Positions 59,101 to 64,000 of a stretch of DNA of 64,000 nucleotides are shown here, piece by piece (positions within the stretch are counted from its first letter, which is position 1; each line of letters starts with the position of its first letter). This DNA is from Aliikangiella coralliicola (GTDB taxonomy: Bacteria > Pseudomonadota > Gammaproteobacteria > Enterobacterales > Kangiellaceae), in contig NZ_ML660166.1 in NCBI RefSeq assembly GCF_007004725.1, positions 372,001 through 436,000 of the forward strand. Reading direction: 5' to 3'. A program made the position numbers and the translations under genes. The notes beneath the pieces are model-generated. The model was not told the DNA's origin. It searched no databases and saw nothing but the letters and a program-made list of their open reading frames with translations.

Positions 59101-60836
59101 TCATAAGTAACCGCATCATCCATCCAGCTAAATTCAGTTTTTGGCAAACATTCTTTAGTTGAGGCCGCGCGATAACCACATTCTTGAATTGTCGATAACA
59201 GCGATTTATTAGTTGCACCAGAGTATTTGTAGACCAGGTTGTACTCGCGAATAGGCGTGGTGTTGTACTTAGTGATAATTTTCTCAAGTCGCTTGGTACG
59301 TCGAGACAAACCGCCCGCCAGGTAACTACTTGAAACGTCTGTTCTAGGTCCATATTCAAATGATACGTAACGGTTACCGAGTGCTTCTGTGACTCCATCA
59401 CTGGTTCCTGTATAGCTTATTTGAGTTAATAGAACTTCGCCTGGATTAGTCTGAACTTGATAATCATAGTGAACCGCATTGTTGCTTAAATCTCTTTCAC
59501 TATCGATTAACCAGGATAGTGTCGCAGGTGCACCAGCAGGGATAACTTTAGAATTATTTCCGCGAGAATTTTTACCGAAAGTTGTGATATTGCCAGTGCG
59601 CGATTGGGCCTCAAAATAAGTGGTCGCATCATTAATGCCGCCACCTTTTTGAGTCACGGTGACAAAGCTATCAATTTCCGTTCGATACTCAGTCCCCGAT
59701 TCACCGTAATTACCGCTAACCTTGATTAATCGAGAGCCATTCAAACACAATCGGTCATTAGTCGCGTGATACTGCACACCAAGGTTTGCTTCGTCTTGCG
59801 CGGCAGTCGAAGAACATCGGCTGATTGCAGAGCCGGCGGACAAGGAAAAGCCAACACCAACAACACCATTGCCACCTCGAGAGGAATAGCCAATGGCAAC
59901 AGAAGGTTGCATTTTATTTCGTCCAGGCGGTAACGCGATTGGAATTTGATAGGATGCCGCACCACCAGACACACCGGCCTGACCTTCAACGGCACCAACA
60001 GCTTGATTAGCAGGGACTGTCGGCGTTGACAAATCGGCATCATCAACGGTTCCACTAAATTTCTTCGCATAACCCGGCTCTAGCGGGACAGGATTAGTCA
60101 CAAAAGTCCCACTACCCGAAGCATAAACCACCGTCACATTACCACTAGCATCAGTAATGCGCATATCCACACGCCCATCACCATTTTCGTCAACTAAAAC
60201 AATTGTGCTACCCATTGACCAGTCAGTTCCCAGGTAGCCATTGACTAAGGTTTGAGAAACCAAACCCTCACCGGTAACTATGTATGAAGTGCCACGAGTC
60301 GATTTATTCTGAATGAAAATCTCTTTATCGCCATCCCCATCGAAATCCGCAAACTGTGGGTTGAAATTATTTGGGTCTACGTCGAGGTCAAATGAGGCAA
60401 AAGAAGCGGTACCAGAAGCAGTCCAGGAAATGATGGCATTTCGAATGCTTTTAGGAATTAGGATTGGCGTAATAATATCGTCGTGTAACAGAATGATTTT
60501 ATTGTGGCCCAAAAGGAGCAACTCGTCTCCTGGGCTGGAATTCAGATTTTCACTGAGCGCGGTGTAACTGTCTGCACTCCAATCTGGAATGGCTGGAATA
60601 TCGGGGTGGGTTGTAGTCCATGTTCGATGGTAAAGAAGATCAGGGACGCCCTGCTTTGCTTCAATTTTTGAAGCTTCGCCGGGATTAATTGCCTGTACGA
60701 AAGCATCCTGATTACCATCGCCGTTAAAATCTCCGAGGATTTCATTGGTGGCATTAACCACACCTGAAAAGCCAAAAATTAATGCAACGGATGAAGCGAT
60801 AATACTTTTTAAATAATTCAACCCAGTATACCCCAC
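53199..60836 (-). CDS. SpvB/FG-GAP/RHS-repeat polymorphic toxin with peptidase-like C-terminus
   Basis: A secreted toxin of about 2545 aa. The preferred start is a GTG at 60836 with GGAAG eight bases before it; it begins a signal-like stretch (SIIASSVALIFGFSGVVNA). The frame is open to 60923. Ten or so calcium-binding FG-GAP motifs (DFNGDGNQD, DVNGDGLAD and so on) lie in two blocks around an SpvB domain (residues about 270-600; AVGAVEGQAGVSGGAASYQ). RHS/YD repeats follow (about 1400-2100) and then the RHS core end (RDRLGSVVTI near 2120, GRFLSVDPF near 2204, DPSGY near 2240). The variable tail (about 2241-2545) has a Pro/Glu/Ser linker, a helical part, and a final domain with H2449 (VLIHGSE) and C2490 (LISCKTG). 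It resembles TcB/TcC-type cocoon proteins fused to a toxin. Confidence 0.88.
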   Translation of the reverse strand: MGYTGLNYLKSIIASSVALIFGFSGVVNATNEILGDFNGDGNQDAFVQAINPGEASKIEAKQGVPDLLYHRTWTTTHPDIPAIPDWSADSYTALSENLNSSPGDELLLLGHNKIILLHDDIITPILIPKSIRNAIISWTASGTASFASFDLDVDPNNFNPQFADFDGDGDKEIFIQNKSTRGTSYIVTGEGLVSQTLVNGYLGTDWSMGSTIVLVDENGDGRVDMRITDASGNVTVVYASGSGTFVTNPVPLEPGYAKKFSGTVDDADLSTPTVPANQAVGAVEGQAGVSGGAASYQIPIALPPGRNKMQPSVAIGYSSRGGNGVVGVGFSLSAGSAISRCSSTAAQDEANLGVQYHATNDRLCLNGSRLIKVSGNYGESGTEYRTEIDSFVTVTQKGGGINDATTYFEAQSRTGNITTFGKNSRGNNSKVIPAGAPATLSWLIDSERDLSNNAVHYDYQVQTNPGEVLLTQISYTGTSDGVTEALGNRYVSFEYGPRTDVSSSYLAGGLSRRTKRLEKIITKYNTTPIREYNLVYKYSGATNKSLLSTIQECGYRAASTKECLPKTEFSWMDDAVTYELEAFTLTKTDGSQVSPFKPDSKGVAVDFQRILPRGDLNGDGVKDWLSGGSRTYGDGTTASFPGYFYNAEGNSAVSHDFESGRCGEDLPVNNQSGSCSFADFNLDGRTDTWSGSASNSSITLYYTQLDSNNSPVKGAAIDTGIVAQRDYSMTTSSVYGYTQPSLIPDISDYNGDGLPDLLVYNQRQLKIYLHNGNVNGTNPYTDAGILFHTHTTKNFDVLFGNIARNVDVVQSVGDIDGNGLPDFLILDQYNDEDDYFYPTPQPQTLKLIHHGSNGIYFTTVDISGYASNVGYSQFFDVNGDGLADYLYWDTSNGQYFRINKGNGSFGEAVFFDSSFGDIRLYQVKNGYEDGGGQATKKTPLHVKTLKYSAGIRGMDVNGDGRQDLLIPTTRVIESCVFHEDFPVGAPDRIERWFCGDELYGKYWDRIQQSGNTWFNVRREMPGSAVDEGIYQFDVIYFNEQADGTITTSKADSGFVGPLTQAASVDAFGNGLTDLVFTYGPRRESVRRKIEASQESNHAVLGRNFDTYVYRNRGSASGENYAPVDMLQSVTNGTTANNGMQLQSSWVYRPLSTGEFKAGTDNFYDPDFAATDTDPDYFNFTSSMYTVAQFNQSNGVGGTSSTKYRYNGAMYNNKGRGFQGFNSIIVDSPSDTRSVSEFHQKFPLSGQIEAIRTCLIADSKPECADGFLSKTTKTYHQTNTANSSVHWIVPHVSTQTQYALNNRATELSTSTTTIEAAELDTYGNIKKTVSTVNNGFSTVKTTVVNDFDTSAAGWRNKLNWTSVQTETMSGSAIYDAALDPVKKVKTSYTWTSARLPDVVTVTPELGGGKTTEVDTDYNAYGLPTKVSTYESGSTDKRAVETKYSADGENLSTDGKGYFVYQVINDKDHVVTTKTYPTHGQVKSVTSNSLTTTTEYDAFGRVEKITPPADSGQPSYLRYATCNNGCDGLSDTNIRYKVTTYSAGAPESVEYKDQLNRVIYSKTEGFDGTAIFVKAQYDNLGRMTFESIPSGSASETLGTTYDSYDALGRLTKKSVSQPYNNKMEVIYAYSGHLTSISATDVINGVTNSMSRTYSGNGQLMQTSQYDGEQDIITQYAYDSSGNPIVLQDGNGNPIKAEYNALGQKKYVNDPNMGTKTFAYTGFGEVYSELDANGDTYYYAYDDLGRLQYRYLNVVPTPSNTSSAEASFSYDSQCEGLPDGETRLNLPAGESFSKSYGYDAWCRPFETITNIDGTAYKVSTQYDGNYGRVKAVTYPTGLTVENVYNERGYLTQAKNAASGYVYHQIDKMDARGQLLEAKKANGVLTEGFEYWDETGQMKKVYTQTTNGASQRHRIEYSYDGFGNLKNQTVENKRNGQTIISKEDYKYDALHRLKISSRDIGGVAETDITYDYDKVGNLKKKDDYATSYVYGTVAKSNGNAGPNAVYSVAKINNGGTKTFNYDNNGNLLSGDGKTIAYNAFNKPVSINRNGVTSLFSYGADQMRYKQVKKGISGGDEVTRYVDKVYEEITHNGKTEKKLYLGDAIVTETVNSSDTSYKVGFVHRDRLGSVVTITDETGEVVDNKSYDPFGKPRKGTLELVDPANPATLTQIASLDGFELQTDRGFTDHEHLDDAELIHMNGRVYDYNLGRFLSVDPFIQAPGNSQSMNPYSYIMNNPLAGADPSGYRSICKTNTNCETIWVNPPEGEGKVIISDDNGKRVNQAPAAKPAETPSPENIESQEQVASETPEQNESGGSDARNSSGGTNESSSVPVDSVFKGKGKATLKCLSACQARARGDTNSHGRDVLPSVDTTEMTASIRQSQEAAVNYLHVLSYLTMAGDAYALASGIRLAAGRFIASRSVSANVSLVGAGDDLAKAANWLKPKEGYFDVLIHGSEKAFHVLHNGKWVQLTHRSLAAFIRKNGFTGQSIRLISCKTGACSSGAAQNLANKLGVSVLAPTKNVWIHPSGRMTIGSPSRSTGEWVSFRPGG

Positions 60837-61395
60837 TGTGATTTCTTCCAGTTTGTGAATTTCTTGTAAAACAACGCAATAACGCAACTTAAGAACGAAA
60901 TATTGTCCGCAAGTGTGCGTCAATCGACTCTGTTGTTAATACAGATCGAATTTCTCGAGTCCAATCAGCGGTAAAGCCAAAAGTCTCTAAAAATTCAAAG
61001 AGCTAAGTCAATAAAGAAAAGCTGAAATTAATAAAACGAATAACCGGATTAAACCGCTAAAAAAAGCGGAGCACCGTGTAGCGAAAACAACGGTAAGAAA
61101 GGAGGGAGTTTGATGTATCCCGGCGAAAACTCGCTAATGCGAAGTTCCATTTCCTGACTACTAGTACCAAATTTTCCTGAAAATAAATAACAGCTTCAAT
61201 CTATTTATTTGGGCGAGATAATATACAAAATATCTCAAAAAAGCAATACAACTGATCAAAATTCGTCCAGCAAGTCCACTGCCCGATATTAGTTTGAGCA
61301 TTTATCATATTCGACACATTTCCTGGATAGAAAAGCTCAGTGCTGAAAAGTTCCAATACTAAGAAGATGATTATCGCGCTAATTCGATTAGCAGC
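60837..61395. other. Upstream region of the RHS toxin gene
   Basis: A 559-base A+T-rich gap. It should hold the toxin promoter, but I see no convincing -35/-10 pair. A short CCGCT/AGCGG stem with an A-only loop (61054-61069) is the only structure noted. No protein-like frame is present. Confidence 0.35.
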
Positions 61396-62256
61396 TCACG
61401 ACAACATTTTCCCCGCCAATTCTTTCAATAACTTAGCTGCTACCATCGCGGTCATATCATTGACATCCCGTGTAGGATTATATTCAACAATATCAGCACC
61501 AATGACAGGAACATCGACAGCCTGGATAACAGTCAACACATCTCTTACCGACAAGCCTCCCGGCTCGTGATGAGAAACACCTGGCGCATAAGCAGGGTCA
61601 AGCGCATCCATATCAAATGAAATATAAACAGGGCCATCAAAATCAGGTTTAAAATGACTTACATCAAAACGGCTCATCTCGTGAATTTCAACGGAATACT
61701 TTTCAGCCTGTGTTTTCTGATGCTCATTCAACGTGCGAATACCAACCTGAACCAAACGCTTAGCGAGCCCTTGTTCCATAATTCTCGCAAAGGGACAAGC
61801 GTGGGAATATTGATTGCCTTCAAATTCGTGATAGAGATCGGGGTGAGCATCAAAATGAAGCAAGTTTACTGGCCCATGCTTCTCCGCCACCGCTTTTAAC
61901 ACCGGGTAAGTGACCGCGTGATCGCCGCCTAATGTTAGCGGCTTGGCGCCTTTTGACAATACCGGGCTGAGCAACTGAGTGATGTTCAAAAAATCGTCGA
62001 CGGATTCTTCGATTGTTTGATCACCCAAATCTTTAAATTGCGCGTTATTTCCCAGGGTGACTCCTAATTCCGAACTTAAATTAGCGGAACCACAATAAAG
62101 CGCTTCTCGAATTTTCTTCGGCGCCTTGGCTGGGCCTCGCAAATAAGAAGAGTTAGCATCGCTACAAACACCGATAAGCGCTACATCGCCACTTTCAAGA
62201 TCTTGATAGGAATGTTTAGATTGATCAACCGCCATGCCAAATTCACTCAAGTGCAA
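61396..62256 (-). CDS. speB: Agmatinase-family (ureohydrolase) enzyme
   Basis: A 286-aa manganese enzyme of the arginase/agmatinase/formiminoglutamase family. The metal ligands are all in place: GGDHAVTYP (about residue 110), HFDAHPDLY and SFDMDALDP. The GGLSVRDVL stretch is shared with agmatinases. Agmatinase gives putrescine and urea from agmatine; guanidinobutyrase or proclavaminate-type activity is also possible in this family. No speA lies next to it, so the substrate is not settled by context. Confidence 0.8.
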   Translation of the reverse strand: MHLSEFGMAVDQSKHSYQDLESGDVALIGVCSDANSSYLRGPAKAPKKIREALYCGSANLSSELGVTLGNNAQFKDLGDQTIEESVDDFLNITQLLSPVLSKGAKPLTLGGDHAVTYPVLKAVAEKHGPVNLLHFDAHPDLYHEFEGNQYSHACPFARIMEQGLAKRLVQVGIRTLNEHQKTQAEKYSVEIHEMSRFDVSHFKPDFDGPVYISFDMDALDPAYAPGVSHHEPGGLSVRDVLTVIQAVDVPVIGADIVEYNPTRDVNDMTAMVAAKLLKELAGKMLS

Positions 62257-62280
62257 AAGGTAAAATTCAGTTTAAGCAAT

Positions 62281-63360
62281 TTATTCGGTCAGTTCAAATG
62301 GCTTGCTCGCAACTTTTTCGCCATTGATCACAATAAAAAGCTTATGCTCACCGGGGTAATAGCGACGCGTAGTAATCGGCTTAAAAGAAAAATACTTACT
62401 GATGCTTCGGCTGTTTTCAGCATACTCTCCTTCCCCAATCTTAAATATTTTTGGCGATGTTTTACCATTTGATTTCATAAAGTCGATAACAAATTCTAAA
62501 CGTAACTTGCCGAGTCGTTTGTTTTTCGATTTGATATCAAAATTGAAATTAAGCTCACTTCCCATAGACACCTTTTTGTCAACCGACAATTGATTGACCA
62601 CAACATGTTCAGCGTTCGAATAACCAAATAAAGGTAAGACTTTTTTATCACCCTGCTTAAGCAATCCCCGGCATGCGTGTTTAATGACCCAGTCAATTTC
62701 TTTTGACCTGCCCAAATGCTCTGTTGCGATTTCGACAACCACATCAGGATTATCTTTAGAAATATCATTCAGGTTATTAGCGACACTACGCCTCACGTAC
62801 AGGCTTTCGTCATCCATCAGATTAAGAATGATATCCAGAACCGGTTGGGGATTTTTCTTAAATTCTGGTAGCGCCATTGCCCAGGGTAATCGAGGGCGAC
62901 ATCCCTCCGAAGCCAGCCGTCTCAAATGCTCGTTTTGAGATCTAGACCACCGCTTCATTTGTTTCATCGTTTTCTCGGTATCCTGCATAATAAAGGGTCG
63001 AATAGCAAACTCGGCACTCGATGCGGAAGTGAAATGTGCTAGAGCTTTCATCGATAGCCGGTAGTCATTCAGCCCATACTGTTCGACAAAATCAGGAAAC
63101 AGCATATGTCCGAGACCTGAGAACTTTTCAGAAACAGGCGTCAGAATGTTAATCGCTTCGGTGTAGCTCTTGGGTAAAAACTCGCCGAGCAAGAAGACAA
63201 TACGACGCATACGCGCTTTGAGTTCCAATGATTCCCATTCATCGGATAATACTTTCCGGTTAAACGCGCGACTGTTAAAAGCAGGATGCTCTTTTTTGAC
63301 TTCCCTCGATAATGATTTGACTAATTTTTCTGAATAATGATTTTTTAGCGGCTCTGGCAT
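62281..63360 (-). CDS. AlkC-type DNA alkylation repair protein
   Basis: A 359-aa HEAT-like-repeat protein. Features are the N-terminal SREVKKEHPAFNSRAFNRKV, GLNDYRLSMKALAHFT, and the conserved HLRRLASEGCRPRLPWA (about residues 143-159) followed by DDESLYVRRSVANNLNDISKD. The last 100 residues look like a beta-sandwich (Ig-like) domain, as in the AlkC-beta branch. AlkC/AlkD proteins excise alkylated bases without base flipping. It stops 24 bases before the agmatinase-family gene starts. Confidence 0.85.
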   Translation of the reverse strand: MPEPLKNHYSEKLVKSLSREVKKEHPAFNSRAFNRKVLSDEWESLELKARMRRIVFLLGEFLPKSYTEAINILTPVSEKFSGLGHMLFPDFVEQYGLNDYRLSMKALAHFTSASSAEFAIRPFIMQDTEKTMKQMKRWSRSQNEHLRRLASEGCRPRLPWAMALPEFKKNPQPVLDIILNLMDDESLYVRRSVANNLNDISKDNPDVVVEIATEHLGRSKEIDWVIKHACRGLLKQGDKKVLPLFGYSNAEHVVVNQLSVDKKVSMGSELNFNFDIKSKNKRLGKLRLEFVIDFMKSNGKTSPKIFKIGEGEYAENSRSISKYFSFKPITTRRYYPGEHKLFIVINGEKVASKPFELTE

Positions 63361-63469
63361 TGAAAGTTATCTACATAGTAATTAATTTAATTCCTACTTT
63401 ATTAGAGCGCTACTGACAGCCTTGTGTCAGTATACCCAAGATCGCCGAAATATTAACGAACATCGATTC

Positions 63470-63937
63470 TCATTCTGCTCGGTCAATTGTGCTTTTATCC
63501 ATTCTGAAGATGCACAGGTCTTCCAAATTATTAGCACCCAAAGATTCGTAAAATCGAATCGCATTATGATTGCTTTTCATGCACCACCATTCAAATCGAG
63601 CATAACCGCGGCTTTTAGCAAGGCGAGTTAAGTAATTCATTAATTCTTTACCATACCCTTTGCTGCGAAACTCAGGCTCTATATATAAATCGTCGAGGTG
63701 AATTCCTTTTTTTCCGGTAGTTGTAGAAAATGTTTCATAAAAGGTTGCAAAACCAAAGAAACGATTGCCACTTTTTAAAAGCACGGCTTCCGCTCTGGCG
63801 TCTTCGGACAATAAATTGATTTTTAAATCCTCAAGGGTAACCGATACTTGATAAGGAAGCGCTTCTTCCACAGCTAACGCTTTAATATATTCAAAAATAA
63901 GATCAGCATTTTCGATTTGGGCTGCTACTATTTCCAT
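63470..63937 (-). CDS. GNAT-family N-acetyltransferase (diamine-acetyltransferase-like)
   Basis: A 155-aa acetyltransferase. Conserved parts are FGFATFYETFSTTTGKKGIHLDDLYI and the acetyl-CoA site RSKGYGKELMNYLTRLAKS, then FEWWCMKSNHNAIRFYESLGA. The LDDLYIEPEFR stretch is typical of the spermidine/diamine acetyltransferase branch, which would suit the nearby agmatinase, but the link is speculative. The start at 63937 (MEIVAAQIENAD) fits the domain; the frame is open to 63985. Confidence 0.8.
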   Translation of the reverse strand: MEIVAAQIENADLIFEYIKALAVEEALPYQVSVTLEDLKINLLSEDARAEAVLLKSGNRFFGFATFYETFSTTTGKKGIHLDDLYIEPEFRSKGYGKELMNYLTRLAKSRGYARFEWWCMKSNHNAIRFYESLGANNLEDLCIFRMDKSTIDRAE

Positions 63938-64000
63938 GTTAAAACGACCTTCTGAAATCAACGACAAATGGCAGGATTGGCACATCTTTAGAAAGTAACA

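Noticed and set aside
53766..60567. Many long open frames antisense or out of frame inside the RHS toxin gene
   Set aside because: They are side effects of the repetitive, G+C-richer coding sequence; none has a ribosome site or family motif.
61340..61570. Plus-strand open frame over the end of the agmatinase-family gene
   Set aside because: It lies mostly antisense to a well-conserved enzyme gene and its composition mirrors that gene.

Overview
The window is chromosomal DNA of a gammaproteobacterium, A+T-leaning and probably marine. Almost every housekeeping block has the gene order of that class: tig-clpP-clpX-lon-hupB-ppiD, and rpsB-tsf-pyrH-frr-uppS-cdsA-dxr-rseP-bamA-skp-lpxD-fabZ-lpxA. 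I cannot fix the genus without a search; Kangiellaceae-like or Alteromonadales-like lineages would fit, and this is an inference.

Layout. Positions 2-6442 (plus strand) hold the end of pspF and a tightly packed sapABCDF peptide/antimicrobial-peptide ABC importer. Positions 6559-15662 (minus) hold ppiD, tRNA-Asp, tRNA-Val, hupB, lon, clpX, clpP and tig, a protein folding and proteolysis block. Four tRNA genes (Pro, Arg, His, Leu) occupy 15944-16458. Next come folD, a response regulator with an unfamiliar output domain, a membrane-anchored coiled-coil protein, and an mreB that lacks mreC/mreD next to it (16634-21090). A GNAT acetyltransferase, dnaE and rnhB follow. Positions 26661-29910 (plus) hold a Gfo/Idh oxidoreductase, a DegT aminotransferase and lpxB. 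They face a minus-strand envelope cluster (29957-43900) that starts with two different lpxA genes and runs back through fabZ, lpxD, skp, bamA, rseP, dxr, cdsA, uppS, frr, pyrH and tsf to rpsB. An iron(III) ABC importer (fbpABC type, with a Fur-box candidate) lies at 44229-48053.

From about 48.3 kb the window becomes accessory. It holds an overlapping methyltransferase/flavin-reductase-like pair, two small secreted cysteine-containing proteins, and a long A+T-rich spacer with palindromes. A REP-associated tyrosine transposase follows, flanked by 17-bp inverted repeats. The largest gene encodes a 2.5-kilodalton-residue-scale (about 2545 aa) SpvB/FG-GAP/RHS polymorphic toxin, with a likely immunity gene just behind it. 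The right end has an agmatinase-family ureohydrolase, an AlkC-type DNA alkylation repair protein and another GNAT acetyltransferase.

Most interesting points. (1) The oxidoreductase and aminotransferase look like GnnA/GnnB, which make UDP-GlcNAc3N. Together with lpxB and two divergent lpxA paralogues they suggest a lipid A with amide-linked (or mixed) 3-position acyl chains. (2) The RHS toxin tail carries a His-Gly / Ser-Cys pair spaced like clan CD cysteine peptidases and has an adjacent immunity candidate. (3) An isolated mreB sits with a membrane coiled-coil protein and a response regulator of unknown output.
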